Assembly: GCF_038624605.1 (NCBI RefSeq)
Contig: NZ_CP152020.1
Coordinates: forward strand, 2,039,312 to 2,103,311
Origin: Psychrobacillus sp. FSL K6-4046
GTDB lineage: Bacteria > Bacillota > Bacilli > Bacillales_A > Planococcaceae
Direction of reading: 5' to 3'
DNA: 64,000 nt
In this document: positions 16,702-26,580 of the stretch, piece after piece
Layout: every line of letters starts with the position of its first letter
Position numbering within the stretch: the stretch's first letter is position 1
Made by a program: the position numbers and the translations under genes
The notes under the pieces: generated by a model
What the model saw: the letters and a program-made list of their open reading frames with translations, nothing else
Told to the model about the DNA's origin: nothing
The model's database searches: none

Positions 16702-18237
16702 TTATTTTTTAATTAAATCCTTTGCTATCTCTTCTGCCTTTAATAATTGAGGATCTTCGTTTAGTAATTTTTCACGAAGCTTATTCATCAATGTATTAGC
16801 AGAATCACCGGTAAGCTCACCTGTAGCATCCAGTTTGTTGTCAGCTTGGAATTTTTTCACCGCAGAAACCATAGTCTCGTCAAAGCTAGTATTAATAGTA
16901 CCTGGATCGTATCCAACTGCTTTTAACATTTCCTTAGCATTTTTAATAGCATCTGATGTCATACCTGTCTTTAAAACTTCAGAAGTATTTAAAGGAGATA
17001 ACATCGCATAAGAAGGATATTGTACTTCGTAATCTGGTGCAATACCTTTATCATGTATCCAGTTACCTTTCGGTGTTAACCATTTTGCTGTTGTTATTTT
17101 AATATTAGAGCCATCAGGTAAATTGTTAAGAGACTGCACAGTTCCTTTACCAAACGAATTTACACCAACAATAGGCATATTTGCTGATTCGCTTAATGCT
17201 CCTGCAAGTATCTCAGATGCAGATGCACTCCCTTCGTCGATCAACACTGTAACAGGAAGATCCACTCGGAGACCAGGTGATGCAACAATCGCCTCTTTTA
17301 CAAGTTTGTTTTTATCATCTTTTGTTTCAATTTGTACAATATTCTTGCCTTCTTCAACAAAAAGGTTTGAAATATCAACTGCCGAATCTAGCAGGCCACC
17401 TGGATTTTGTCTTACATCCAGAACTAATGACTCCATGCCTTCTTTTTTCAGATCATCGATCGCAGTAACTAACTCATCATACGTATCGTCAGAAAAGCTA
17501 GAAATCATAATATGCCCTACTTTGTCACTTAACATCTCAGGATAAACTGTTTCTATAGGGATATCATCTCGAACTATTGTCGTTTCAATTAATGCGCCTT
17601 CACCACGTTGAATCGTTAATGTAACTTCAGTGCCTTTTTTACCGCGAATTAATAAAACAGCTTCCGAAACACTGTAGCCTTTAATATCTTTCCCATCTAC
17701 TTTTAAAACCTTATCATTAGGTAACAACCCAGACTTTTCGGCTGGAGAATTTTTAATAGGAGAAATAACCGTAATGATACCATCTTGCTCCTGTATTTCC
17801 GCTCCAATTCCTTGGAAGCTCGAATGAACACTGTCTTCAAACATAGATGCCTCTTCTGTATCCATGTATTCAGAATAAGGATCTTCCAGTGCATCGACCA
17901 TGCCATTGATGGCACCATTAATCACTGTATCCTCATCAATATCCTTATAGTAATCTTTTTTTAATTTGTCATAAGCCATATATAACTTAGTGAATTCTTT
18001 TCGTTCACCTACATATTGTACCTGTGATTCTTGCCCTTTTATTTCACTAGCTTCATCCTCTTTTCCAAACATAAATAGAAGTGATGTAACGCCAGCCGTG
18101 ATTATCATGAGACCAAAAATCATTAACCAAAGCATCAAAGGTTTAATCTTTACATATTTGGAAGATTCAGGCGATGATTGTTCCTGTTCTTCGTTTGTTC
18201 GTTGCTCTTGTTCGTCCAAAATCTTCACCCTTTTCAC
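16702..18237 (-). CDS. Carboxy-terminal processing protease, S41 family (CtpA/CtpB-like)
   Basis: The protein is up to 511 residues. A charged cytoplasmic tail is followed by one transmembrane anchor (about 30-54), a PDZ domain (about 115-205) and the S41 serine protease domain. The nucleophile is in GSASASEILAGAL and the general-base lysine in SFGKGTVQ. A C-terminal peptidoglycan-binding domain occupies about 415-480. It would cleave exported proteins at the outer face of the membrane. CtpB of B. subtilis has this layout and acts in sporulation signalling; CtpA is similar, so I give no symbol. The first GTG has no good ribosome binding site, and a TTG six codons later fits AAGGGTGA better, so the N-terminus is uncertain. 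Confidence 0.92.
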   Translation of the reverse strand: MKRVKILDEQEQRTNEEQEQSSPESSKYVKIKPLMLWLMIFGLMIITAGVTSLLFMFGKEDEASEIKGQESQVQYVGERKEFTKLYMAYDKLKKDYYKDIDEDTVINGAINGMVDALEDPYSEYMDTEEASMFEDSVHSSFQGIGAEIQEQDGIITVISPIKNSPAEKSGLLPNDKVLKVDGKDIKGYSVSEAVLLIRGKKGTEVTLTIQRGEGALIETTIVRDDIPIETVYPEMLSDKVGHIMISSFSDDTYDELVTAIDDLKKEGMESLVLDVRQNPGGLLDSAVDISNLFVEEGKNIVQIETKDDKNKLVKEAIVASPGLRVDLPVTVLIDEGSASASEILAGALSESANMPIVGVNSFGKGTVQSLNNLPDGSNIKITTAKWLTPKGNWIHDKGIAPDYEVQYPSYAMLSPLNTSEVLKTGMTSDAIKNAKEMLKAVGYDPGTINTSFDETMVSAVKKFQADNKLDATGELTGDSANTLMNKLREKLLNEDPQLLKAEEIAKDLIKK

Positions 18238-18257
18238 ACAATTCGTTTTTCAAAAAA

Positions 18258-18290
18258 TAGACTGCCAAAAATGACAGTCTGTTTTTTTTA
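18258..18290 (-). terminator. Terminator of deoD
   Basis: On the minus strand the stem CAGACTGTCA/TGGCAGTCTA is followed by TTTTTTG. It lies 12 bp after the deoD stop codon. Confidence 0.8.
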
Positions 18291-18301
18291 AAATTACATC
18301 C

Positions 18302-19003
18302 TTATTTTAATGCTGCTTCTAATGCCACTACGATCATGTCATTAAATGTTGTTTGTCTTTCTTCTGAAGAAGTAACTTCTCCAGTAATAATGTGATCACT
18401 AACAGTCAATACGGCTAGAGCTTGTCTTCCGTATTTAGCAGCTAGTGTATATAATGCAGCAGCTTCCATTTCAACTGCAAGTACACCGTAGCTTGCCCAT
18501 TTTTCATTTTGAGCATTTTCATTATAGAATAAATCAGCTGTAAATACATTACCTACGCGTAGGTTTAGTCCTGCTTCTTTACCTGCATTATATGCATTGT
18601 ATAATAAATTGAAATCAGCAGTAGGAGCAAAGCTAATATCATCTAAAAGTACTTTATTCATAGAAGAGTCAGAAGATGCTGATTGAGCAAGAATAACGTC
18701 ACGTACTTTTACGTCTTTTTGGATAGCTCCACAAGTTCCAACACGGATTAATTTTTGTACATCATATTCAGCCATTAATTCAGTTGTATATATAGAAATG
18801 GATGGTACTCCCATTCCTGTTCCTTGTACAGAAACTCTTTTCCCTTTATATGTACCTGTGTAACCAAACATATTACGCACTTCATTATATTGCACAACAT
18901 CCTCTAAGAAAGTTTCAGCAATATATTTTGCACGAAGTGGATCTCCTGGTAGTAAAATCGTGTCAGCTATTTCACCTTTTTTTGCATTAATATGAATACT
19001 CAT
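18302..19003 (-). CDS. deoD: Purine nucleoside phosphorylase, DeoD type
   Basis: The enzyme has about 233 residues and starts [22 protein letters not shown], the typical N-terminus of hexameric DeoD. It cleaves purine nucleosides with phosphate in nucleoside salvage. [14 protein letters not shown] forms the phosphate site, and [12 protein letters not shown] and TVSDHI belong to the nucleoside-binding and catalytic region. ATG 19003 follows GAGGT at proper spacing. The reading frame runs 21 codons further upstream, but that extension is unlike the family and is left out. It stands alone between the protease and yozE, with a clear terminator. Confidence 0.95.
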   Translation of the reverse strand: MSIHINAKKGEIADTILLPGDPLRAKYIAETFLEDVVQYNEVRNMFGYTGTYKGKRVSVQGTGMGVPSISIYTTELMAEYDVQKLIRVGTCGAIQKDVKVRDVILAQSASSDSSMNKVLLDDISFAPTADFNLLYNAYNAGKEAGLNLRVGNVFTADLFYNENAQNEKWASYGVLAVEMEAAALYTLAAKYGRQALAVLTVSDHIITGEVTSSEERQTTFNDMIVVALEAALK

Positions 19004-19075
19004 TAATATAACCTCATTTCTAAAACTTATCGTGTTTATGATACCTTTTTTTACTATAAAATGCAATGTAGAAGC

Positions 19076-19297
19076 CTAGAGGTTATTGTCTTCGTATAAC
19101 TCCCATATTTCATCAAAAACTATTGCCGGCATCTCTGGATGCGCGAGCTCCTCAATATACTCGGAAAGTGGCTGAAAAGATGTTTCTGCTTTTGGAAAAT
19201 CATGCTGTAAAAACATTTGTTCCGCAAATAGAGCTTTGGCATCGGTCTTTTGACCTCCCCGGAATTTTAATGCAAATAAATAAAACGATTGATTCAT
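19076..19297 (-). CDS. yozE: YozE-family small protein (SAM-like fold)
   Basis: The 73-residue soluble protein has the YozE pattern: SFYLFALKFRGG at the start, FAEQMFLQHDFPK in the middle, and FDEIWELYE at the end. The family (UPF0346) folds as a small helical SAM-like domain, and its function is unknown. ATG follows AGGAGGAAA at normal spacing. The gene ends about 70 bp upstream of deoD and could share its transcript, because no terminator is visible between them. Confidence 0.85.
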   Translation of the reverse strand: MNQSFYLFALKFRGGQKTDAKALFAEQMFLQHDFPKAETSFQPLSEYIEELAHPEMPAIVFDEIWELYEDNNL

Positions 19298-19416
19298 ATT
19301 ATTTTTCCTCCTTTAGTCCTGAAGTAGTATATTAATTTAAAATTTTGTAGATAATTCAGTCTAAAACAATTAAACTAAAAATTATGATGATAAAACATTA
19401 GAAAGGAATGGCTCAA

Positions 19417-21261
19417 TTGAAATATGGATTTAAATCGAAAAAAAACAAAATACCTAGTACGCCCAAAGTACCTAAACCAAAGAAACAGCGCAAATCCCTT
19501 AGTAGTCGTTCATTTTCCCTTTTTAAAAGGAATGCAAACAAAAGCTTTCAAAATACCAATTTGTTAAATTCCATACGTGGCAGAGTACTCATCATTTTTT
19601 CCGTCCTTATTATAATTCTATTTTCCATGCTTGTCCTTACTTCGGCCAACATGCAATCATCTCAGAAGGAACTAGAAAACTTTATAAACGTGGACATAAA
19701 AGAGCAGTTAATGGTCAATCAAATATCTGCGGATATTGCTAAACTTTCAAATGCAGAACAAAGCTATATCATCACAGGTAAATCAAATTATATGTCAAGT
19801 TATAGAAGTTATAAAGATGCAATCGTTACTCGCTTTAAAGAATTGCAGACTATTTTTAAAAATCGTCCTGATGAGCTCAAAAAAGTAACGGCGATTAACG
19901 AGCATTTTAATACATACCTTCAATATTCTGAACGTGCATTAAGCCTAAGAGACCAAAAAGGATTTGAGGCTGCTCAAAAGCTTGTAAATGCAGGAAGTGG
20001 ACGCGCAGCCATGAGCCATGTAGATGTCCAAATCGAAGCGATGAACGAAGTGTTAGCTAAAAAGAACGCTAAGCAAATTGCACTCTTAAAGAGCGAAAAT
20101 CAAAACGCTTTGAACATATTTATAGGCTTAACGATTTTCTCTGTATTATTAACATTAGTATTTGGAATTGTACTATTTAATTCTATTAAAAGAAGCACTT
20201 ACTCTATTAACCGTTCGATTTTAGAAATCGCTCAAGCTGGCGGTGATTTAACGAGAAGAGTAAAAGTAAGAACGAAAGACGAATTTGCTGAAATTGCTTC
20301 CAATACAAATGTTTTAATCGCTTCTATTGCTGATTTAGTTAGACGTGTAAGCCATTTAACCGAAAATGTATCAGCTAGCGGTCAGGAATTGATGGCCTCT
20401 TCTGACGACACTGCTATTACAATTCAGTCAATAGCGGATTCTACAAATGAGATAGCATCTGGTAGTGAGCAGACTATGAAAAGCATGACCTTAGCTATTC
20501 AAAAAATGAATTCACTAGAAGAAGCAACAAGATATTTGAATGAGGATGCACAAGCTGTAAAAGTAGCGACTGATCACATGACTGCCGCTGCCAAACAAGG
20601 AGCATTGTCTGTTCAACATTCTTCAAATGTTATGTTAAATATTGAAGAAACGATGGCTAATACCTCTCAGACTGTTCAATCTTTAGGAACTAAATCGTAT
20701 GAGATAACTTCTATTATTAAAACCATCACTGCAATTGCAGAGCAAACTAACCTACTGGCTCTAAATGCGGCAATTGAGGCTGCACGTGCCGGAGAACATG
20801 GAAGAGGTTTTGCAGTAGTAGCAGATGAAGTAAGGAAGCTTGCAGAGCAATCTCAAAAAGCAGCAAAAGAGGTAACAGGAATTGTAACCTCCATTCAAAC
20901 GGAGGTAACCTCTATTGTTAAACAAAATCACGAAGGGGTCGAAAATGTTATAAAAGGCGTTGAAGTAGCGAATGAAACAAGCACTTCCCTTGAACAAATT
21001 ATGAAACAAACAGACGAAACGATTAGTATTATTAATAAAATGGTCAATCAGATAGAAAAAACACTGGAATTTAGCCAGGAAGTAGCTGCTTCCTTTATAG
21101 AAGTGACTCATATTGCAGAAAACACTGCGTCAAATACTGAAAACTCTGCTGCCGCCGCTGAACAAGGTAGTGCTGCCATGCAAGAAATCAATGCTTCCGC
21201 TGTAGAATTATCACACCAAGCGGACGAGCTTAGAAAAGTAGTAAACGAGTTCAAGTTATAA
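19417..21261 (+). CDS. Methyl-accepting chemotaxis protein
   Basis: This is a transmembrane chemoreceptor of about 614 residues. A basic 50-residue cytoplasmic N-terminus is unusually long. It is followed by TM1 (about 54-75), a helical extracellular sensor domain of about 150 residues with a CHASE3-like look, TM2 (about 230-252), HAMP, and a methyl-accepting signalling domain. The CheA/CheW-binding tip is [20 protein letters not shown] and [19 protein letters not shown]. The ATG at 19408 abuts AAAGGA, while TTG 19417 lies nine bases after it, so TTG is the better start. No soluble ligand can be deduced. A terminator follows. Confidence 0.92.
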   Translation: MKYGFKSKKNKIPSTPKVPKPKKQRKSLSSRSFSLFKRNANKSFQNTNLLNSIRGRVLIIFSVLIIILFSMLVLTSANMQSSQKELENFINVDIKEQLMVNQISADIAKLSNAEQSYIITGKSNYMSSYRSYKDAIVTRFKELQTIFKNRPDELKKVTAINEHFNTYLQYSERALSLRDQKGFEAAQKLVNAGSGRAAMSHVDVQIEAMNEVLAKKNAKQIALLKSENQNALNIFIGLTIFSVLLTLVFGIVLFNSIKRSTYSINRSILEIAQAGGDLTRRVKVRTKDEFAEIASNTNVLIASIADLVRRVSHLTENVSASGQELMASSDDTAITIQSIADSTNEIASGSEQTMKSMTLAIQKMNSLEEATRYLNEDAQAVKVATDHMTAAAKQGALSVQHSSNVMLNIEETMANTSQTVQSLGTKSYEITSIIKTITAIAEQTNLLALNAAIEAARAGEHGRGFAVVADEVRKLAEQSQKAAKEVTGIVTSIQTEVTSIVKQNHEGVENVIKGVEVANETSTSLEQIMKQTDETISIINKMVNQIEKTLEFSQEVAASFIEVTHIAENTASNTENSAAAAEQGSAAMQEINASAVELSHQADELRKVVNEFKL

Positions 21262-21283
21262 TTTGTAAGTAATATAACCGTTT

Positions 21284-21320
21284 TAGCTAGTACTGAGAAT
21301 CATAGTGCTAGCTTTTCTTA
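21284..21320 (+). terminator. Terminator of the chemoreceptor gene
   Basis: AGCTAGTACT pairs with AGTGCTAGCT (one mismatch) and is followed by TTTCTT, 23 bp after the stop codon. Confidence 0.7.
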
Positions 21321-21477
21321 TGTAAAAAGCCATAAATCACTTTGTGAGGCTCTACACTTTATTTAAGGACCACCCCTACAAGGTATGGGTCCATTAGCCC
21401 AATACTTATGTGTATCTCCGCAAGGTTCCCCCCCTTTCTTATTACACTCTCTACCCTTAACAATTACATAAAAAGCA

Positions 21478-22170
21478 TTGATATGGCTGTCGTGAACATT
21501 TCCAGGTGTGACAATGTTTGCAAGTACAAAACCCTTCTTGTCTGTTGCAGCGTGAAAAGAATAGGCGAACTGCTTTGTCCGTTCATCTTTTACGAATTAA
21601 CCACTTTCAGGATCTGTTGTCGATTCCTTAATCTCCTTGTATTCTTCCTTTTCAAACTTTTCATGCGGGAATGGTTTCTTCCCATGCTTTTCCCGGTCGA
21701 GGTTGAGCTCCTCCTGGAGCCTCTTTTCATAAGCCTGCGTCTCAAAGACATGATCCGGGATTAGGAGCCCACGATCTGCGACATCCTTTAATACTCTGTA
21801 GAAAATCTGCTCTAATAGATCTGTGTCTGCAAAACGACGGACATAGTTTTTCGCGGAAGTTGAGAAATGGGGAACCTCGGTATGGAAACCAAAGCCTAGA
21901 AACCATCGGTATGCCATGTTGGTTTCAATCTCTTTAATGGTTTGGCGCATGGACCGTATACCAAAGGTATATTGGATAAAAGTCATCTTGATAAGTACCA
22001 CTGGGTCGATACTAGGTCTCCCTGTGTAGAATAAAGATTTTCAACCAATGGATAGATAAATGAAAAATCAATTGCCGCATCTAACTTACGAAAAAGATGG
22101 TCTTGTGGTACCAACTGTTCAATAGTCAAGATTTCTAATTGTTCGCGTCATTGGTTTGATTTTTCGTCAT
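21478..22170 (-). pseudogene. Decayed IS1182-family transposase
   Basis: The best remaining piece (22001 down to 21597) reads IKMTFIQYTFGIRSMRQTIKEIETNMAYRWFLGFG and STTDPESG, typical of IS1182 transposases. The same frame continues after an in-frame TAA as FVKDERTKQFAYSFHAATDKKGF...TPGNVHDSH. Upstream, EQLEILTIEQLVPQDHLFRKLD lies in another frame, with breaks near 22020 and 22135. The likely original ATG is at 22170. The 3' third, including the last catalytic region, is missing. At least two frameshifts, one nonsense codon and a truncation make it inactive. Confidence 0.85.
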
Positions 22171-22206
22171 CAAATCCATCACCTCATTCATTTTATAGGA
22201 GACCCG

Positions 22207-22395
22207 TTGATTGGAGCGAAGAACGGCGACTCCAGCGGGAACAGCGCGAGCTGAAGACCCTGGACTGAGCGCAGTGAGGGAGTTTCAAGGAGGGAAAACT
22301 AAGGACGTCACATCGTGTGACAACGTTTTCCTGACCAACATCCTGTTGGCCTAAGCCGTGCCCGCGGAAAGCGTCCGTTCGTAGTGGAAATCAAC
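22207..22395 (+). repeat. GC-richer dispersed intergenic repeat, copy C
   Basis: The segment begins TTGATTGGAGCGAAGAACGG and ends GTAGTGGAAATCAA. It is clearly richer in G+C than its neighbourhood and has no ORF. Its two ends match the ends of the core inside repeats A (274-415) and B, while the middle differs. Repeats of this general form, with GAAAGCGTCCG near one end and GGAAATCAA at the tip, recur in many Bacillaceae intergenic regions as I remember them. It directly adjoins the decayed transposase. Confidence 0.65.
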
Positions 22396-22429
22396 TCTTC
22401 CTCGCTTAACTTCTATTTTAAAAGAAAAA

Positions 22430-22505
22430 AGACTGTAGACAAACTCCAAAATTTTTGGAGTTTGTCTACAGTCTGAAGCATGGATATGAAATCCATGCTT
22501 TTTTA
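22430..22505 (-). terminator. Tandem terminators after msrB
   Basis: Reading leftward from msrB, a first hairpin (AAGCATGGAT/ATCCATGCTT, 22476-22499) is followed by a very long perfect stem (22430-22474, arms of about 21 bp) and then a T-rich run. This is a double stop protecting the repeat and IS region from msrAB transcription. Confidence 0.8.
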
Positions 22506-22507
22506 CA

Positions 22508-22918
22508 TTAGAATAGTTTTAAGTATTCTCCATAGCCTTCTTCCTCTAGCTTGTCCTTGGGAACAAAACGCATAGCAGCTGAATTAATACAGTAGCGTAA
22601 GCCTGTTTCTTCTTTTGGACCATCAGGGAATACGTGACCAAGATGTGAGTTTGCTGTTTTACTTCTCACTTCTACTCTTCTCATACCATGAGAATCATCA
22701 AAATGCTCAGTTACCTCGTGGCTCTCGATTGGTCTAGTAAAGCTTGGCCAGCCACAACCAGCATCATATTTGTCCTTTGAATGGAATAATGGTTTGCCTG
22801 AAACAACATCTACATAAATTCCTTCATCAAAATGCTTATCATATTCTCCTTGAAAGGGTGGTTCTGTTCCATTTTGCTGAGTCACGTAATACTGCATTTC
22901 AGTTAATTTATCCTTCAT
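22508..22918 (-). CDS. msrB: Peptide methionine-R-sulfoxide reductase
   Basis: The protein of about 136 residues reduces the R-epimer of methionine sulfoxide in proteins. It shows [10 protein letters not shown] with one half of the zinc-binding cysteines and the catalytic region [22 protein letters not shown] lies between. ATG 22918 follows AGGAGG and gives the usual N-terminus ([14 protein letters not shown]). The frame is open 38 codons further upstream, but that part lies inside msrA. It overlaps the 3' end of msrA by 11 bp, so the pair is translated as an operon, as in B. subtilis. Confidence 0.95.
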   Translation of the reverse strand: MKDKLTEMQYYVTQQNGTEPPFQGEYDKHFDEGIYVDVVSGKPLFHSKDKYDAGCGWPSFTRPIESHEVTEHFDDSHGMRRVEVRSKTANSHLGHVFPDGPKEETGLRYCINSAAMRFVPKDKLEEEGYGEYLKLF

Positions 22919-23438
22919 TTTGTAACCTCCTATTGTTTTCAACGAAGTTTGCTCTACCAGAACCAACAAAGTATCTATTATAATGACTTGGATTCTTTTT
23001 ATAATAGTCTTGATGGTATTCTTCTGCCTCATAAAACTCAGATGCAGGCAAAATTTTGGTAGCTATTTTTTTCGGATATCGACCAGAGGCATTTAAAGCA
23101 GCCTTTGATTGTTCTGCTTTTTCTCGTTGCTCTTCATTATGATAAAAAATAGCTGTTTGATAGGAAGATCCCTTGTCGAAAAATTGCCCTTCTTCATCTG
23201 TTGGATCGATGTTTAGCCAAAATATATCCAGTAGTTGATCGTAAGAAAATTTTTCCGGATCATACGTAATTTGAACTGCCTCAAAGTGTCCGGTAGCATT
23301 TGAACACACTTGTTCATAAGTAGGGTTAGGTAAATTACCACCCGTATAACCGGAAACAACTTTTTTAATGCCGTCATAAGAATCAAACGGTTTTACCATA
23401 CACCAAAAACAGCCACCTGCAAATGTTGCTTTTTCCAT
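22908..23438 (-). CDS. msrA: Peptide methionine-S-sulfoxide reductase
   Basis: The 176-residue enzyme reduces the S-epimer of methionine sulfoxide. The catalytic motif [12 protein letters not shown] is at residues 8-19, with the active cysteine at 10, and [13 protein letters not shown] belongs to the conserved substrate pocket. It overlaps msrB by 11 bp and lies 10 bp downstream of the ypmS-like gene. Together MsrA and MsrB cover both sulfoxide epimers, an oxidative-damage repair unit. Confidence 0.96.
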   Translation of the reverse strand: MEKATFAGGCFWCMVKPFDSYDGIKKVVSGYTGGNLPNPTYEQVCSNATGHFEAVQITYDPEKFSYDQLLDIFWLNIDPTDEEGQFFDKGSSYQTAIFYHNEEQREKAEQSKAALNASGRYPKKIATKILPASEFYEAEEYHQDYYKKNPSHYNRYFVGSGRANFVENNRRLQNEG

Positions 23439-23448
23439 TTTATATCCC

Positions 23449-24024
23449 TCATTTCGATGGAACTATAATTTCTAAAACAATTTTGTCTTCTTGAAGATTC
23501 AATTCCTTCGCTCGAACATTCACACCAGACGCCATAGGAATACTAGCCAACTGAATTAAAACTTCTTCTTCATCAGGCTTCACTACCATCCAGCGAGGGA
23601 GGTCTATTGAATCTCGTAATAACTTTAACACAGTATCGGGTGGTAATTGAAGCTGTCCGACTTCAACCGACGATTGCTCCAAACGAATATTCCCATTCTC
23701 TTCGACAAAAGGTTCGAAATACATCTTTACAGGAAGAGTTAATGAGAAAATGGTTAACTCAGAGCTTAAAATAATTTGCTCCTCTACACTCAATTGAAGG
23801 GGAATAGGCTTATCATCCATCGCTGTAGCTATAAAAGTATTTGCTATTCCCTGAAAATCTTCCTTAGAGACATTTACAGTTAATACATGTCCGGAAGGGT
23901 CAGGTGTAGTAATACTTTCAACGTCAACATTTTCCGTTGGAGATGTAATCCAGTACAAAAGGGTTCCTATACTCCCTGCAATGATTAATAATAATAAAAA
24001 AAAGGCAATCATCCACTTATTCAT
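23449..24024 (-). CDS. ypmS: YpmS-family membrane-anchored protein
   Basis: The 191-residue protein has a single N-terminal membrane anchor (about residues 5-27) and an extracytoplasmic beta-rich domain. It matches the YpmS (DUF2140) family, with [16 protein letters not shown] and a region [24 protein letters not shown]. The function is unknown. The gene order ypmR-ypmS-msrA-msrB resembles B. subtilis, and spacing of 13 bp to ypmR and 10 bp to msrA suggests one transcript. The name is based on sequence and synteny together. Confidence 0.85.
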   Translation of the reverse strand: MNKWMIAFFLLLLIIAGSIGTLLYWITSPTENVDVESITTPDPSGHVLTVNVSKEDFQGIANTFIATAMDDKPIPLQLSVEEQIILSSELTIFSLTLPVKMYFEPFVEENGNIRLEQSSVEVGQLQLPPDTVLKLLRDSIDLPRWMVVKPDEEEVLIQLASIPMASGVNVRAKELNLQEDKIVLEIIVPSK

Positions 24025-24037
24025 CTAAACCAGCTCC

Positions 24038-24850
24038 TCAAAAGAACAATTCCCTACTTTGCTCATCTATCAAACCACAATTTTCTAAAGAATTTACTAC
24101 GTTATCTACTATCAGCTCATACCCCTTGCTGTTCGGATGAAAAAAGTCGGTATGATAGACTAAGTTTGCATTAGAATCAAACAAAGTATCAATAGGTGCA
24201 TAACAAGCATTTGTATTACTATAGGATAGCGATTCTATAGTGTCGTTCCAATCTGTTATGATTTGATCTACTTCGCTCGTTTCATCTGTAACTATGGTAA
24301 TAGGGTTATAAATTCCAATCATTATTATTGGAGCACTACTATTAACCTCTCGAATTTGCTCTAAGATTTCATCATAATTTCGCTCAAAACGCTGTAATTC
24401 CTTTTGAAATGCCTCAATCTGAAGGTTGAAGAGATCTTTTCTAAATACCTTCATGACATCATTTCCACCAATGGTAATAGTGATTAAGTCTGCTTTACGA
24501 AGTTGATGATCGATTTCTCCATCTTTTAACAACTTTAGAAGTTGGTCACTTCGTCTTCCTCTTTTAGCAGTATTGGTTAACACGACATCTTCTATTCCCT
24601 TGTATTCTAAGATTTGATTTTTTAATCTTCCAACGTACCCATTCTTCTTTAGTTCATCTCCTACCCCTTGAGTAAGAGAATCTCCAAGACCTACAAGTTC
24701 TAATGTTCTCGGGAAAAATTCAGGCGGAATAATATATTCTTCGAATAAGACCGTTTCCTTTATCGGAAAGCTAACTTCTTCTATTTTTTCTGGCGCACAG
24801 CTAGCTAATAAAGAAATACAAACAAGAATAATTAAAAATTTATATTTCAT
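24038..24850 (-). CDS. ypmR: GDSL-type lipoprotein esterase, YpmR
   Basis: The 270-residue secreted lipoprotein has a signal peptide with lipobox LLASC (cysteine near residue 18). It is followed by an SGNH/GDSL hydrolase fold: block I GLGDSLTQGVG (nucleophile serine), block III GGNDVM, and block V DFFHPNSKGYE with the catalytic Asp and His. It probably acts as an esterase or lipase on the outer membrane leaflet or cell-wall polymers; the substrate is unknown. First gene of a likely ypmR-ypmS-msrA-msrB transcript. Confidence 0.9.
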   Translation of the reverse strand: MKYKFLIILVCISLLASCAPEKIEEVSFPIKETVLFEEYIIPPEFFPRTLELVGLGDSLTQGVGDELKKNGYVGRLKNQILEYKGIEDVVLTNTAKRGRRSDQLLKLLKDGEIDHQLRKADLITITIGGNDVMKVFRKDLFNLQIEAFQKELQRFERNYDEILEQIREVNSSAPIIMIGIYNPITIVTDETSEVDQIITDWNDTIESLSYSNTNACYAPIDTLFDSNANLVYHTDFFHPNSKGYELIVDNVVNSLENCGLIDEQSRELFF

Positions 24851-24906
24851 ATCTAACCCCTTTATTTAACTCCATTTATATACAAGATGATGTAAAACTA
24901 TAAATA

Positions 24907-24937
24907 AAAGCAGGGAAAATTTGATCTTCCCTGCTTT
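24907..24937 (-). terminator. Terminator of the DegV-family gene
   Basis: AAAGCAGGGAA/TTCCCTGCTTT forms a perfect 11-bp stem, followed on the minus strand by a T-rich stretch. It lies directly after the DegV stop codon. Confidence 0.85.
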
Positions 24938-24941
24938 GGCA

Positions 24942-25781
24942 TTATTCTGTCATATACATAAATCCAATGGCACCTGGACCAGTATGCGTACTAATCACCG
25001 GGGAAGTAAAGGACACTTGAATATCTTTGAAACCCGAGTCTTTTATTAATTCCATTAAGGGTGTAGCCATAGACAATCCATTAGCATGAGAAATACCTAC
25101 CGCTTTTACAACTTTACCTTTAGTGTCTTCCATAAACTGTTTAAACAAATAGTTGACTACTTGCTTATGACTTCTAGCTTTTGCCACAGGAGTATAAACT
25201 CCATTCGCAAGGCTCGCAATGGGTTTAATAGAAAGTAAAGATCCAATCATTGCTTTTCCCTTTCCAATACGTCCACCTTTCACTAAATTATCCAAAGTAT
25301 CTACTACTACATATAGATCTGTTTTAGTGCATATGTCTAATACCTTCTCAACAATTGCATCTTTTGTAGCTCCATTAACAGCCATTTTAGCAGCTTCTTC
25401 CACCTGGAAATATAAAGCAAAGGAGATAAACTTGGAGTCAATAACAGTCACATCAGAATCTGTCAGGTCAGCAGCTGTTTGAGCAGATTTGACAGTACCA
25501 CTCATACCACCGGTCATATGTATTGAGATAACTTGATCTCCATTCTTACCAAGTCTATCGTATAGCTCTTTGAACACCCCTACTGCAGGCTGGGAGGACT
25601 TAGGAAGTTCTTTAGAAGTACTCATCTTTTCTAAAAATTCCTCTGGTTGAATATTAACCCCATCAATATATGACTCCCCATCAATCTGAATCGTCAAAGG
25701 TACTACATGTATATTATACTTTTCAATTATCTCTTTAGTTAAATCAGCTGTAGAGTCTGTAACTATATGAACCTTTGGCAC
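24942..25781 (-). CDS. DegV-family fatty-acid-binding protein
   Basis: The protein of about 280 residues starts VPKVHIVTDSTADLTKEI at GTG 25781, which follows GGAAGG. The in-frame extension to 25877 lacks family similarity. The DegV fold binds one fatty acid, and such proteins (FakB) present it to the FakA kinase to make acyl-phosphate for phospholipid synthesis. Conserved signs are DSTADL, the T-S-Q-P segment KSSQPAVG, and the ITGGMSGT-like HMTGGMSGT. It lies beside plsC, an acyltransferase that uses such acyl groups, which fits a lipid role. Confidence 0.9.
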   Translation of the reverse strand: MPKVHIVTDSTADLTKEIIEKYNIHVVPLTIQIDGESYIDGVNIQPEEFLEKMSTSKELPKSSQPAVGVFKELYDRLGKNGDQVISIHMTGGMSGTVKSAQTAADLTDSDVTVIDSKFISFALYFQVEEAAKMAVNGATKDAIVEKVLDICTKTDLYVVVDTLDNLVKGGRIGKGKAMIGSLLSIKPIASLANGVYTPVAKARSHKQVVNYLFKQFMEDTKGKVVKAVGISHANGLSMATPLMELIKDSGFKDIQVSFTSPVISTHTGPGAIGFMYMTE

Positions 25782-25836
25782 TGTATATCCCTTCCTTCCT
25801 AAGTATATTATAAGAAGAAAGATGTTAATCTGTAAA

Positions 25837-26580
25837 CTATTTATGCCTGCTTTGAAGCTCATTAATTTTATTTGCAATAATTATATGTAAGTCTTCTTTT
25901 ATTTGTTCTGAATTACTTACTTGAATCGTTTCTTTACTATATGAAGGAAGGATACTAATTTGAACATGTGCTGGACTAATTTTATTATTATTTTTCTCCA
26001 TAATATTAGAGGTTCCATGAATCGCGATAGGAACAATAGGAACATCTGCGTCTTTAGCAATACGGACAAATCCCGATTTGAATGCTCCTATCCCCTGTCC
26101 CTTACTTCTAGTTCCCTCCGGAAACATTAAAATAGAATGACCATTTTGTAATTGTGATACTGTATCCTGAATTGATCGATAACTACTTTTTCGATTTGTC
26201 CGGTCTAAAAACACACAATTCATTTCTTCCATCCATTTAGGAATTAGTGGAATTTTTTTAACCTCGATTTTTGAAATAAACCCAAACGGCTTAGGGATAT
26301 GGGCTAACAAAGTAGGAATATCGAAGTTCCCTTCATGATTGCTTACAAATAAGACAGCTCCATCAGGAAGATTTTCCAATCCTTCTACAGTAAATTCGCT
26401 TTTTGTTCGTTTTAAAATACCCCCAGCCCATTTTTGCGGAACTTCGTGGACAAGCAAGTCATACTGCTCTACTGATAGTAAGCCTTTTTTAGACTTAATT
26501 TTGTTGAGTTTTGGGATGCTTATTGGTAAATAGCCAAACAAAAAGCCAAAAGTTCTTAAAGAAGAAAACAACTTATTCAC
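25837..26580 (-). CDS. plsC: 1-acyl-sn-glycerol-3-phosphate acyltransferase
   Basis: The 247-residue PlsC-type enzyme makes phosphatidic acid by acylating the sn-2 position. It carries the catalytic NHx4D motif as NHEGNFD (near residue 82), an ENVFLDRTN-like substrate region (NCVFLDRTNRKS) and FPEGTRSKG. An amphipathic N-terminus fits peripheral membrane binding. It overlaps the end of dfrA by 8 bp. In B. subtilis, ypkP occupies this place next to dfrA. It could equally be called a generic lysophospholipid acyltransferase. Confidence 0.92.
   Translation of the reverse strand: MNKLFSSLRTFGFLFGYLPISIPKLNKIKSKKGLLSVEQYDLLVHEVPQKWAGGILKRTKSEFTVEGLENLPDGAVLFVSNHEGNFDIPTLLAHIPKPFGFISKIEVKKIPLIPKWMEEMNCVFLDRTNRKSSYRSIQDTVSQLQNGHSILMFPEGTRSKGQGIGAFKSGFVRIAKDADVPIVPIAIHGTSNIMEKNNNKISPAHVQISILPSYSKETIQVSNSEQIKEDLHIIIANKINELQSRHK

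Noticed and set aside
22918-23032. N-terminal extension of msrB
   Set aside because: The extra 38 residues lie inside msrA and lack family similarity; the ATG at 22918 has AGGAGG.
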